Assembly: GCA_958510875.1 (NCBI GenBank)
Contig: OY294069.1
Span: 165,043,111 to 165,107,110 of the forward strand
Origin: Endomychus coccineus
Lineage: Eukaryota; Arthropoda; Insecta; Coleoptera; Endomychidae
Length of the DNA: 64,000 bases
Direction of reading: 5' to 3'
How positions within the stretch are numbered: the first letter of the stretch is position 1; each line of letters begins with the position of its first letter. The notes under the pieces are model-generated. The model was given only the letters and a program-made list of their open reading frames with translations. It did no database searches and was not told the DNA's origin. The position numbers and the translations under genes are program-made. Positions 45,361 through 57,150 of this stretch are shown here, one piece after another.

Positions 45361-47769
45361 GTAATTAATAAATCCTACAATTTGCATTCTAAATTTTCAA
45401 TACAACCAGTTTATAGATGAAAAAACAAGCTAAAAACCGTTTAGGCAACACCTTTGATAAAGTTTCGGCCTTCGACATATTCGGGATTTACAAAATCGAT
45501 TATGAGTAGTGTTTAAAATGCTATGCGGATCAAACCAAAAGGAAAATCTTAACTCGGTATCAAAACATTTTGCCCATATAAAGAACATATTTTCAATCAG
45601 GTCACACCATTTCTCAAAAAAGTTTATCACTTTTATTTAGACATTTTGTTTACTGATGATGGCTACTTGGTAGCCATCTGTAATATGAAGTGTTTCGGGA
45701 ATAGTTCTTGTATAAAAACTATTATTTATTAAGGACGTTGAACTACATCTATAGGCTATCATTAAAAAATATGCGTACTATTAGTGTCCTCTATCGGATA
45801 ATACCAAAACTAAGTCAGTCGGTTACGAGAAAACTGATAATTTGAAACAGTTTTCTTCTTCATTTTTAGAACATAGTGTATCTTCTTACAACAAGATGTC
45901 ACTAAACTACAGGCAATTTGTAATATACATGTTTACATACAGATTGTTTTCAAAAAGTATATATAAGCTTAGTCCATCCAGCTTGAGCTTTACGAATTAA
46001 TAGTATATACCGTGAACAGTTTATTGCTTAAAGTAGGGTCATGTTATCGATATGCCGTGCAGATTACCGCTCATATCATTGAGCACATAATTTTTGTTTA
46101 CTATATTAGCGATAGCATTAACTACTATTCGTTTATGCCATTGTTTTAGAACGGAAATCATCTATTAAGACCTTACCTTAAAATCAATGGTGAACACATA
46201 CAAACAACAAAATTTTGCACACCCTGAAATATAATTAGAACAAGTTGAATCTTTATCAGTTATAAGGTTTCGATATATTAACGACAAAAGGTTATACAAA
46301 TGTTGCCTAATCAATTGTCATTGCTTTCTGAGATCATCATTATCTTGAAATGTTATCACATACCCCTTGTTACCTACGATTGTGGAGTTCAAAAGATTCA
46401 GATGTTTCTAATCGAACCAAATGAATTTTGACATTAATTTGTATAGTATGCTTTATTTTATGCAATTGTAAATTCTAACTACATTTTGTGATATAACATT
46501 GAGCAACTAATACATATTTTAAATTTGTTTCAAAAACATCTTCACTATTTTAAAACATCAATAATAGTACAATATATTCAAAAAATTGATGGTGCTCTAG
46601 CCGTTGCTTTGTGATAATTTATCATGTTGATAGAATAAAACACTATTACTTTGTTTTTATATCACTTTATAGCGCTGGCATCTTTAAATAATCGTAATAA
46701 TCACCTAAACCGATTGCAACGGATATGCTATTCAAAGTGTTCCCTGCCGACTGTCTAGTAGCTGACGTCAAGCACACAGAAGACCATAAGAAAAACTTTT
46801 TGTTACTCAGGTCGATTTTTGGATTCATTTACTGGACTATATTCAAAAGTATGCATAACTTAATAACAACTTAAGATCCCCTATTTTTATTAATATTTTT
46901 GAATCGTTCTGAAGAAGATAGTCTAAACTATAGATAAACAATAATAGTTCTCTATAACATAAGTGATATGAAAATGAAATAATAGTGTTTTATTCTATCG
47001 ATGCAGTATATTCATTGAATTGCTTATGTTATAGGATAAGCTAGAAAAAGAGAAACAGCTACTTTCTCGGTATACCGAAGGTATATTAGGTTAATGTCGA
47101 ATAAGTTGCTTGTTGATCATACGCATGTTTTGAACTTGTGTTAATATAATAATTATTGCATCTTCAGAAACATATAAGAAAATGCACAACTTTTGGTCTA
47201 ACTGAGAGTCGGCTTTGAATGAGTCAAGTCATAAAAAGGGAAGTCAATTATCACATACATCGGTTTAGACTAATGTGACCCTAATTTCTCTTATTTTTCT
47301 CCTGTCAATAGACTTAGACGATTTGTGAGTAATCCTCAATCTCGATTATTGTACCGTTGAAATTAATTACTCTCAATTGTGTTAATCGGAAAGTAATTTC
47401 AAATAATGTTCTCTGATCTACGCAACAACACGCAAGAATATCCATCTAATTGTAATCATTGCATATTCATTAGGGTTTTTACAACATCTAGATCAATGAC
47501 GGTTATATTAAGCGTACGCATATGCGTAACATTCAAGAGGTTATATCGCCTAGTGACAATATAACGAACTTTAATGTTTATATATGGCCAAGTCCCTTGA
47601 ACTAAACCGCCACTTCATGCACTAATTAACACCGCGATCTGGCGATTTATACTAACGATTCAAAGGGAAATAACGGTACCGGTACTTCAGGCATGCAAGG
47701 AATGGATTAATCCAGTTACAGAAATTTTTTGACATTTCTAAAAACCAATAGAAACTTTCAATTTGTGTC
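45361..47769. other. Spacer, no recognised gene
   Basis: A+T-rich. A stem-loop at about 45653-45672 (GATGGCTAC-TTG-GTAGCCATC) resembles stem II of the second hammerhead family but lacks GAAA. Nothing else was recognised. Confidence 0.45.
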
Positions 47770-49468
47770 GTTTATGTATTAGTAGAGTATGTGAAACATT
47801 TTGATCGAAGATTTTTTATGATTTAACGTGACCCCACGGAAAATAATTGTTTTGGTGTATGAAACAAAACTCTAAAATTTCTACCTCCTAAATTGACCGC
47901 AACCCCTTTTTTTTTGCTATTTTGGGGTATTTTGAACATTTTTAGGGGAAGTTCGTCAAAAAAAATTGCTATCTCCAGTTGTATTGGGAATTAAGAGACC
48001 AAACTGGCCCTTTTATTACCAATGCTGCAATGCTTAAGGAACTCCCAGTTCAAATTTCAAGTTAATCCGACCTCCCCCTTCCTCGCAATAGATGTAACAT
48101 GGGAACTTGCGTGACGGCTAACTCGTGCAGTTTTCAACCGATTCAACTGAAATTTGGACTGAAGGTAGGTTTTATGCCCTCAAAACTGCCCTTTAAATTT
48201 AAAGTTAAAATATTGAACAATTTCCGAGAAATTCGAGTATGAGTCAATTTTTTTAGCTAATTTTCAAATTGAGATATCTCATGTCCTTTTCATCCGATTG
48301 ACACCTGCTTGGCGTCAAAATGTAGGTATTTGCATATATTTTTAAGTGGCAATGATCTTTTTTATACTACCTAAGCAATATGATACTATTTTAGGTGACA
48401 GATTCTGAGGCAAGTAGTATTTCCAGCAGTACTTCCAGTGTATACAGCGTGGCGAGTTCAAGTGGTCGGAAGAGAAGACATCAATAATATTGAATAACTA
48501 TGTACAATTTGAAAAAAATGTAAAAAAAATAAAAAAATAAAAAAAAGAGGAAAAAAGAAAAGGTGGACTCATCAGTAAGATGCCTATGAAATTTTTAAAT
48601 TAACTATTTCGTCCTATGGTGTTTAATTATTATTTATGAACTACCTCATCTTATACGGCTCTTTTTTTCTTTTTTTTTCTTTTTTTTAATTTTTTGATTT
48701 TTTTATTTTTTTTTAAATTGTACGTATTTATTCAATATTATTGCTGTCTTCTCTTCCGACCATTTGAACTCGCCACGCTGTATACACACTGGAAGTGCTG
48801 CTGGAAATACTACTTGCCTCAGAATCTGTCACCTAAAATAGTATCATATTGCTAATGTAGTATAAAAACGATGATTACCACGTAAAAATATATGCAAATA
48901 CCTACATTTTGACGCCAAGCAGATGTCAATCGGATGAAAAGGACATGAGATATCTCAATTTGAAAATTAGCTAAAAAATTGACTTAAGCTTGAATTTCTC
49001 GGAAACTGTTCACTATTTTAACTTCAAATTTGGAGGGCAGTTTTGAGGGCATTAAACCTACTTTCAGTCTGAATTTCAGCTAAATCGGTTGAAAACTGCC
49101 TGAGTTAGTCGTCACGCAAGTTCCCATGCATATATGTATATATATACATCTAGTGCGAGGAAGGGGGAGGTCGGATTAACTTGAAATTTGAACTGGGAGT
49201 TCCTTAAACATTGACAATAGAAGGGTTCCAGTTTGGTTTATTAATTCCCAATACAACTGGAGATAGCAATTTTTTTTTACGAACATCCCCTAAAAATGTC
49301 CAAAATACCCCAAAATGGCAAAAAAAAAGGGTTGCGGCCAATTTAGGAGGTAGAAATTTTAGAGTTTTGTTTCATACACCAAAACGAACATTTTCCGTAG
49401 GGTCACGTTAAATCATAAAAAATTTACCGATATCACTTATTTTTTGGTTTCACATACTCTACTATACG
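47770..49468. mobile_element. Long palindromic (foldback) element, about 0.75-kb arms
   Basis: Left arm about 47770-48550 and right arm about 48660-49468 are inverted copies: TAGTAGAGTATGTGAAAC, ATGATTTAACGTGACCC, TCTACCTCCTAAATTG and GATATCTCATGTCCTTTTCA all occur in both. The centre (about 48550-48660) is short and flanked by A-rich then T-rich tracts that also pair. Each arm carries the serine-rich stretch described at 48395-48487. No transposase was recognised. Confidence 0.82.
48395..48487 (+). other. Possible captured terminal exon encoding a Ser-rich tail
   Basis: After TATTTTAG (acceptor-like AG at 48393-48394), a 30-codon frame encodes VTDSEASSISSSTSSVYSVA followed by a basic end (SGRKRRHQ) and a stop. 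The inverse copy in the other arm (48738-48832, minus strand) starts after the same AG but has two extra bases that shift its frame. The Ser-rich, basic-ended composition and the splice-like boundary suggest an exon, but no protein family was recognised and it could be chance. Confidence 0.35.
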
Positions 49469-49609
49469 TTTTGGCGTCTCAAAACATTATTAGTGGCAAT
49501 TTTCTGAATTTTTGAAGCAGTTTGTTTTTGTTGATTGACAACGTCGTATTTGACTAGAGATGAGGATACAAGTTTATGATTTATCATTCAAATGCATGTG
49601 TACCATAGA

Positions 49610-49870
49610 TTTTGCTTCAACTCTAGAGGCAAATCTTCCAAAAGTTGGTGGAGCACGTTTACCAGGAAATCAAGATGCTCTTGTCACCCAGATTTATTGG
49701 CAATATGTACACTGACCCATCATAATAGCTTGCGAATTTACATCTGCCCACATATGCATATAGTGGAAATTGACTATTCCATTTCGTTTGAACAAGGCCT
49801 CATCAGCCAAAAGAATTGTTGCGTTCCTCAAGCATTCTACTACAAAATCCGTGTCTTAGAGGAAAATCTT
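49610..49870 (-). pseudogene. Mariner/IS630-like (DUF4817-type) transposase fragment
   Basis: The minus-strand frame reads ILLADEALFKRNGIVNFHYM followed by HMWADVNSQAI. This is the block around the first catalytic Asp (ILFTDEAxFxxxGIxNxHNxHxWADENPH) of the family also found at 2193 and 62190. The Asp is kept (ADEA). Stops follow at about 49702. No terminal repeats were found. Confidence 0.7.
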
Positions 49871-49959
49871 GAGGTAACAGTTATTGGGTTCTCTAAAATG
49901 ATAACTCCTATTTAGAATCCTTGTGACTATAGAATTTCGCATATCTAAATGCCGTGAAG

Positions 49960-50690
49960 CCTTTCTAATGCTTCGTCTAGGATTTTTTTCAACTTCTTTC
50001 TCTTGTTCTTGTACCTATTCTTCTTGTGCTTGTATCTTATTCTTTTGTCACCTTTAAACGCTCTTATTTCTCGCAATCTCGTGTGTACAATAATAAATGT
50101 TCGGGCTTTAGGTATGCGGCGTTCGCACATCGCGTGAGTCATCGGTGGAATGGCATTCGTATTTTTCTTGAAGGTTTGGAGGTTATAGGCATAGGGAAAG
50201 ACCTCACTAGGTTAAGAATTCCACAACTTCGGTGTTCGATAAAAAAAATAATACATTCTAGCAAGTAGCGCCCCTCCGAAGGATGGTCCCTCTTAAAGTA
50301 GTCCCCACGCGGGTGATGGCGAAATAACAGCAGCTTCTGCGTGGGCAAACGTTGCACCACATGAATTTACTCCTCAACCCCCAGTGTATGTGCTTCCTAT
50401 CTCAGGTTCCCAGGCAATGAATTCGCGGCTGTGCAAAAGGTATGTGAAAGGCCGATGATACGAGGCCGACGCCGACTCGTCAAATGGAACCTGTTGGCAC
50501 ACACAGGGGGAGAAGGGCTGAGATGGTCCAAAAGACCGTCTCCTCTTCAATAAGGCGTTGGCCTTAGTCGGGCAGCTGGCGTGTTGTGATAATTGACGAG
50601 GGCAAGTACATTCGCTTAAAATCCGTTGGACGGGAAGGCGAGAGGGGCTACTCATCATAACCTGCATTACTAGACGCGTTCATGTTTACT
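49960..50690 (-). mobile_element. Internally deleted LINE: probable 5' leader joined to ORF C-terminus
   Basis: At about 50090-50250 the minus strand reads FYRTPKLWNS then PSEVFPYAYNLQTFK, the C-terminal tail of the LINE relic at 24183-25770. Upstream (50265-50690) the base composition changes sharply to G+C-richer sequence with a 97-codon frame that has no recognised domain. It is likely the 5' leader or ORF start of the same element, making this an internally deleted copy. The leader assignment is inference. Confidence 0.55.
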
Positions 50691-51189
50691 GAACAAGAAA
50701 ACTTGTTAGTTGCTAGTTTTTGATCACATTTTTATCCCTTGTTAGTAACGGATGTGACGTTCAAATGGCTCTGTGTACTAAAAAATATGTGGAGACAGAA
50801 CAGTTCCTGAATATATTGGTCTACATGTGGGGATTTTTTGTTATAAAATTAGTAGATTCATAAAAAAAGAATATTCCTGGAGCCCTGGATTGCTGTAGAT
50901 GACAGGTGCCAATAAATATGCTACCTAGAAATGGCATTTGTTTAGTGGGGTCCACATACCAAATTCCAAATTTGTAATTTCGCCGTTTTCAAGAATAATT
51001 GGCAAAACTGTGTTTTCAACTCGCTCTGTATATAATAAATCGGCAGGGAGGCTCCGAATTGAAAATTTGTATATGATTGAAATTACTTTTTAAAGGAACG
51101 CACACACATCATTCTGAAATACCTTGTATATTGCAATCATATATTTAACGCGCAGAAGTATCCGAAAGCGAAAAATTTCACGAACAAAT
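50691..51189. other. Spacer, no recognised feature
   Basis: A+T-rich; nothing recognised. Confidence 0.4.
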
Positions 51190-51870
51190 GGAACAAATTA
51201 TATATAAATTCTCGGGAATTAGGTCACACTAACAGATATGTTCATTATTTTCGTCTTTACGTACGTTTCGGTCTCACGACCATCACCAGAAGTGTATGTT
51301 TAAAACGAGATTTCTTAAAACTAATTGTTTCAGCATAAAGCGTCCTTATCGCACCAATTTCATTTAAAAATGTCCACGTCGTCGAAACGAACAGAAACAC
51401 GAATAATCGAAACTGTAACACTGCTTTGATTATAACCATCACTTCGATTAGGAAAAGTTAATATTTTAACTAAGGCAACCAATTACTATAAAAGATCTAT
51501 TCTGGAGATGATTTACATAACACATGACTGTAAATCATAGAACAGATATTCAGTTATTAAGTCAGATTTATACTGATTTACTCAATTAAAACCCTCGCAA
51601 ATTCCTACATGCGTCTTTATAATGTTAAAAGTATATTTTAAGTAGAATGCTCAAATAGCAATATTTCTTATAAGGTCTGACAACCTTTTTCTATCACCTC
51701 ATAAATCTTGAACATCTGGTCCGAAAGTGGATACTTGAGCGTTATATATTTTGTTTCAGTCGTATTTCAAAAGGAAGAAACGTACGTAAAGACGAAAAAA
51801 GTAAGCATATGTGTTAGTGTGACCTATTTTCCGAGAATTTATATTTAATTCATACCTGGGTCAAGAATCA
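51190..51870 (+). mobile_element. Internally deleted Penelope-like element with inverted ends
   Basis: The left side (51195-51420) is an inverted copy of the PLE 3' end including a hammerhead. It joins at about 51420 to the GIY-YIG tail of the protein (TALITITS-type sequence, then NYYKRSILEMIYIT at about 51480) and the 3' region ending TGTGACCTATTTTCCGAGAA and CATACCTGGGTCAAGAATCA. The A missing from the 34-kb copy is present here (AAAAGATC). The right-hand hammerhead keeps only its 3' half (GAAACGTACGTAAAGAC at about 51777). Confidence 0.8.
51253..51293 (-). ncRNA. Degenerate hammerhead motif (PLE-associated)
   Basis: The minus strand reads CACTT, CTGGTGA, T, GGTC-GTGA-GACC, GAA, ACGTACGT, A, AAGAC. 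Stem II and palindromic stem III are intact, but the core has an A-to-G change (CUGGUGA) and stem I is weakened. Confidence 0.68.
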
Positions 51871-53094
51871 TTATTAATTTTTCTATAAATGAAACAATGA
51901 TTTACTTCCTGTTTGCGAAAATGGTGAATTTCCGTTCTTACCTTTGTCAACTTAGTCATAACTTTGCAACTACCTGCGAAGGTTTAGTTTCCAAGACATA
52001 TACGTCTTCTCAATATGTATGTGAGCTAAATAACTATCTCAATTGATTAGATCACGTAGTATGCGTTTCACCACACCTATGTTTTTTGGTGAGGTTTTTA
52101 TTCAATATTAATTTCATTCACTAATGTTATTGATTGTTCGATATATGCATCAACCTTGCTATTGATTGTTTATGTTTTTTTAATGAAATAATAGATCAAT
52201 TTATTATAATTACCTTTTTCGTGTCGGGTAGAATGTCAAGTGTAAGTTCAACTTTCAGTCGCAATTTACTAGATTACTCATTTTTATACAGGCTGTCTAG
52301 AATGTGGTGGTTTAGCAAAACTTAAACTACTGGAATCGACCAACGAAATTGATACATCCGCGACAGTTTTAACATTCCTGCATTTTGTCTTACTTGTTTT
52401 CTACCATGTTGTAACATTGGTCTTACTGTCTAAAAAAATTATTATTATTATTATTATTGAGCCTCCTGGGCTCATCAAATATTATGATATAGATTTATTG
52501 ACCGATCACAATGATTTCAATTTCAAACTATACGTTCGTGATATAACATGGAAAATTTCTAGTACAGAATATGAGATTCGTTAAAAGAATGGAATTCGGT
52601 ATTTATAAAGTCAGTTAATTGAAAAAAGTAATCTTTAATCTCAACATACTACCCTTTTAGTTATATTTATATTAGCCTGGTAATTACGCAATAAGCAAAT
52701 TTAATTATAATGAATGCTTCAATTCATATATCAAATAACGGAAGTGATGTTCGTATAACTACATTTATTCTTGGAAAGAACATATGCAAAGATAACGTCT
52801 AACATTGAAAGGTTCCAATAAAAGTATTCCTAGAATAGGAATTTCCTTTGCATAACTTATGATAATCAAGTTTTTCCCACAAAAATATATAATTCAAACA
52901 ACTCTGTATAATATTATCACACGATGTAAACATATAAGGAAAGTGCGTCATGTATTACTAATTAATAGGTTTTGTTGTGATAATATTAGTTCCAAATATG
53001 TGAATAATTTTTCATTGTTATTTTAACAATTGTTGAAATAATTTTATTAAGATCACCAAGCCTCATTCTCAAATCACTGCTGTTAGAACCATTA
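51871..53094. other. Spacer with a LINE-like 3' tail at 52437-52480
   Basis: At 52437-52480 a (TTA)n tract is followed by a GAGCC-TCCTG-GGCTC hairpin, which on the minus strand is the hairpin-plus-microsatellite end typical of CR1/Jockey-like LINEs. No coding part is attached. The rest is A+T-rich without recognised features. Confidence 0.45.
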
Positions 53095-54558
53095 ACCTGT
53101 CGAGGAAATAAAGCATTCCACCTCCCAAAACTGGCGCAGTAGGTTGGATTGACTTACGGTTTTCTGCATTCTATTCAGAATGTAATTTAGACATTTTGTA
53201 CCACATTTGTTTTTTAGGCAAACTATTTATTGAATTTATACAGCGAAAAAAGCATTTTCATGAGTGCACTTTTTGAGGTGAATAAGAAAAAACTTATTAC
53301 TCGGTGAATAATGAGTTAAACGGGCTCGAGTAGGTTTCTCGGGGATTTTCAGGGTCGCTGATCACGAATATGATGTCCAAAAAATTCCCTGAAGTCACCC
53401 AGGATACCCAGGTATCCTGGGGTCCAGACTACTCCAGACGCCCTAGATATCGATTAATTTCATTAAACATTATTTCTTTATGCTTGTCAAATACCTGAGG
53501 ATACATCATCTTCTAGAAATTCGTTGATTATTCTCGAAATATGCAACAAATTCTGGCTCTCGGGGTTTTTTGGAGTAGCTGATCACGATTATGACACTTA
53601 AAATAAAAAGTTCATAGTCATGATCCTGAAAACGCAAGACTAGGGTTTTGTTTTCTTATTAATATTTTTGTAATGTTAAAAAAAATATCTCTGTTTCAAA
53701 ATTCCTATACATATGTAATAATTAGTGTATATATACACTCGTTTTCTTCAGAGAAATATAATCATACTCCGTCCATAGTAATGAAAAGTGAAAAAACATA
53801 TCAATAATACCATGAATTTATGAAATAAAAATATATTGCAAGTACAATTATTAAGACATGCAAAAAGTACGCATTTATATATCTAATTATGAAATAATAA
53901 AATGATTCTAGCAAATTCAAGTTGAAATTAGTATTACAAAAGTTGGAAAATTTTCAAATGTGCATTCTGCTAACAAAGAAACGTTATATGATTAGTATAA
54001 CTGGTAACTACTTTATTATTTTTTCAATGTGATTATAAATATGATTCAAATTCAAAAGTTCTCAGGATTACAACTGAACTTTTTAAGTGTCATAATCGTG
54101 ATTAGCGACTCCAAAAACCCCCGAGAGCCAGAATTGGTTGCTTATTTCGAAGAAAAATTAACGAATTTCTAGAAGATGTCGTAGATATCCGGTTTTCGGG
54201 TAACCCCAGTTATTTCAGCGATCTTTATGTCCTCGCTCGATCAGTTGACAAGCATAAAAAAATATTGTTTGATGAAATTAATCGATATCTAGGGCGTCAA
54301 CCCCTCCCCCCGGATGGCCCAGGGTCACCTCAAGGAATTTTTCGGACATCATATTCGTGATCAGCGATCTCGAAAACCCCCAAGAAACCAACTCCAGTTC
54401 GTTAGACTCATTATTCAGCCAGTAATTATTTTTTTTATCCACCTCAAAAAGTGCAAATTACATTCTGAATCGACTGCAGAAAAACGCAAGTCAATCCATC
54501 TTACTGCGCCAGTTTTGGAAGATTGGACCTATTTTAGTCCTTTATTTCCTCGACCTTA
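53095..54558. mobile_element. Long inverted-repeat (foldback) element, about 0.5-kb arms
   Basis: Left arm about 53095-53640 begins CCTGTCGAGGAAATAAAG; the right arm (about 54030-54558) ends in its near-inverse. Shared segments include AACTGGCGCAGTA, GATCACGAATATGATGTCC and TAGATATCGATTAATTTCAT. Each arm contains two diverged direct copies of a motif around CGTGATCAGCGATC-TC-AAAACCCCC. The spacer (about 53640-54030) is A+T-rich. No transposase; superfamily unknown. Confidence 0.8.
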
Positions 54559-55665
54559 TAAATATCTGTAAAATTTATATTCAACGTTAATTAACTTCCG
54601 ATTTTCACCATTTTAAAGCGATTTGTTAATTTTCCTATTCGTAGGATCAAAAGGAACAAGCAATCGTCTCCACAGTGAGTCATCATCTCCAATATAGTCG
54701 TAGTAGATAGATTCAGAATAGCTCAAACCGGATATTTTCGAGAAAATCCGGTACGAAATCAAGCTTGATTTCTTAATGGAACATCTATTCACAGATGGCG
54801 TGAGATATTTTGGTCTTTTTACCACGTTGTAGGCCAATTATGATTACCATAAGCAGAGATCGTTCAGTAACGTTGCAAAATTGCTCATTAAACTGATGAA
54901 CGCTATAAGAAGAGCGAAACAGCTGCCTGGAACTATAAGTTTATGACGTTACTGATAGATCTGGACTAGAAATACGTCTAGCAACAAGTGAATTTAATAA
55001 AAGCGTGTAAAAAAACAACTTACTTCTAATGCAAATGTTATAAAATTGTTTCAAGCTTTCTCCTTCCGGCAATTTAGTGAATTTGAAACTTAACATGCGG
55101 GATGGTATTTTTGCGAGTTTTATACGAGAGTAGGGGGTCCCCTTTCAGTAACTGCCTTCGATATTTGCACGTGCTAATAAAAAAAACCCGCTGATGTTGA
55201 TAAAATAATAGTATTTTGACATCTGCGTATTGCTCCGCCAATTAGACAGGTTGTGGATGTTGCCAACCACCTGTTTGCATTCATGTTCGTCCTTAGTTAT
55301 ATGTATCATTTAAATATGTAGGTATGAGATTATTTGTATGTACTCTTATTATGTAAGGAATAATTGAATAGAATTGACCGGAAGACAGATGGATGTTGAA
55401 ATTTACGAATTTTATGCATTCACAAACCATGGCCATGGAACAGAAATGTCTGTTACGTTACAGGGTTATTTATTTCGCTTGGTCAGAACGTAGGATTTGT
55501 GCACGGGATATGCTCAGAGCATTGGCAATGACCGATAATTCAATCATTTAGGAAACCACTAACACGAGCAGGAACATGTGACCTTTGCATCAACATTGTG
55601 CACCAACGATATTGAAGAAATCTGTTTCTAATTAAGTTACTAGATTTCCATTGAGCAAAAATATT
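54559..55665. other. Spacer; unassigned minus-strand frame at 54613-54837
   Basis: The frame at 54613-54837 (74 codons, minus) encodes a Tyr/Ser-rich peptide with IYYDYIGDDDSLWRRLLV. I do not recognise a family and cannot exclude chance. The rest of the interval has no recognised feature. Confidence 0.3.
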
Positions 55666-56838
55666 AACTACACAATTTAACAAGGTACCATGGTCCCTAC
55701 CGAATTTTCAATGAAATGTATTTATCCTAATAAATGCTAAGAGCAAATGTATACCCTCATGTCATGAACTTGAGATGGAATGATGGTTTTGACGAAGATA
55801 AGGAAGATATGAGACTAACTGGCAGCGTCTGGGGGGGGGGAGGTTTGGCAGAAGGGGATGTAGAAAGTAGAGGCCGGACTAGAACTGTAGCACTTGTAAA
55901 TTCGATAGAAGATGATTTGCCAACAAACATAAAAACTAATTCATTACCAACCAGTCTAGTTCACAATGCTTAATCTTATCCATTCCACCAATATCAAAAA
56001 CTACAAAAACTGGGATGACTGAACATGATTATAGGGACCAGCAGAAGAATTGTGGGGAAGATATCGTTCTTTTGGAATGCCAGACAGACGCAACCTACCT
56101 GATGTGAAAAATAAAGTGCCCCATTTTACATTTTCTATTTAAGCTTTCTTTCTTCCATTGAACCGAAATATCAACTACACAATTTAACAAGGTACCATGG
56201 TCCCTACCGAATTTTCAATGAAATATATTTATCCTAATAAATGCTAAGGGCCAACGTATGTCCTCTTGTCACAAACTTGAGATGAAATGATGGTTTTGAC
56301 GAACGTGAGGAAGATGGGACACTAACTGGCAGCGTCTGGCGAGGGAGAGGTTTGGCACTTTGGCAGAAGGGGTGTAGAAAGTAAAGCCCCGACTAGAACT
56401 GTAGCACTTGATGAGTGAATTCGATAGAAGATGATTTGCCAACAAACATAAAAACTAATTTATCAACAACCAGTCTACCATGTGCTCACAATGCTTAATT
56501 ACTTCATCTTATTCATGTCAACAACATCAAAAACTGCAAAAACAGGGATACAGAACAGATTTGTGAAAAAAATTAACATGATTATAGGGACCAGCAGAAG
56601 AATTGTGGTGCAGATATCGTCTTTATGGAATGCCAGACAGACGCAACTTACCTGCTGTCAAAAATAAAGTGTTCCATTTTACATTTTCTATTTAAGGTAT
56701 GTGTAAATACTTTCTTTCTTCCATAAACTACCCAATTTGGCAAGGTAACATGGTCCCTACCGAATTTTCAACCTACCTGATTTGAAAAATAAAGTGCCCT
56801 ATTTTACATTTTCTATTTAAGGTATGTGTAAATACTTT
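55666..56838. repeat. Tandem repeat: two units of about 0.5 kb plus a truncated third
   Basis: Units start at about 55666, 56173 and 56726, each with AACTACACAATTTAACAAGG (or a variant) then CATGGTCCCTACCGAATTTT. The first two share the whole unit, through GGTTTTGACGAA, ACTGGCAGCGTCTGG, GATTATAGGGACCAGCAGAA and TTTTACATTTTCTATTTAAG. The third keeps only the two ends. A G-run lies near 55834. Short frames inside (55734-55973; 56482-56667) are not conserved between units and look non-coding. Confidence 0.85.
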
Positions 56839-57014
56839 CTTTTTCAAATTTGTTGGCTTCGACTTGCTTCATGTAGCCATTATTATGTAGGTTCTTGAAT
56901 TTCAACTGCTCAACATGTATATTATATAAATCATATATGACATTTTACATATAAACATAATTATCTAGGAATGAAGCCATATGATTATAATTTTATACAT
57001 TGAATCCATGCTTA

Positions 57015-57065
57015 TATACCTGAGGATGAGGTGTAATAATTGACCTCGAAACCTGGTAAAACGAA
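57015..57065 (+). ncRNA. Weak hammerhead-like sequence
   Basis: CCTGAGGATGA, GGT...ACC and TCGAAACCTGGT are arranged roughly like a hammerhead core, but CUGAUGA is imperfect (CUGAGGAUGA). It resembles degenerate hammerheads at PLE ends. Confidence 0.25.
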
Positions 57066-57150
57066 TCTACACAAAAAAGGGATTGTGAGAATTAAACATT
57101 AATATCAATATCAATTATGAACTCACACTTGGGTGAAACCAAATTTTTTA

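Noticed and set aside
45653..45672. Stem-loop GATGGCTAC-TTG-GTAGCCATC after CTGATGA, suggesting a hammerhead
   Set aside because: The GAAA core element does not follow the stem, so a functional hammerhead is not supported.
54613..54837. 74-codon minus-strand frame next to the foldback element
   Set aside because: No recognised motif, splice context or second copy; treated as unassigned.
55734..55973. 79-codon frame in the tandem repeat
   Set aside because: The frame is broken in the second repeat unit, so it is probably not protein-coding.
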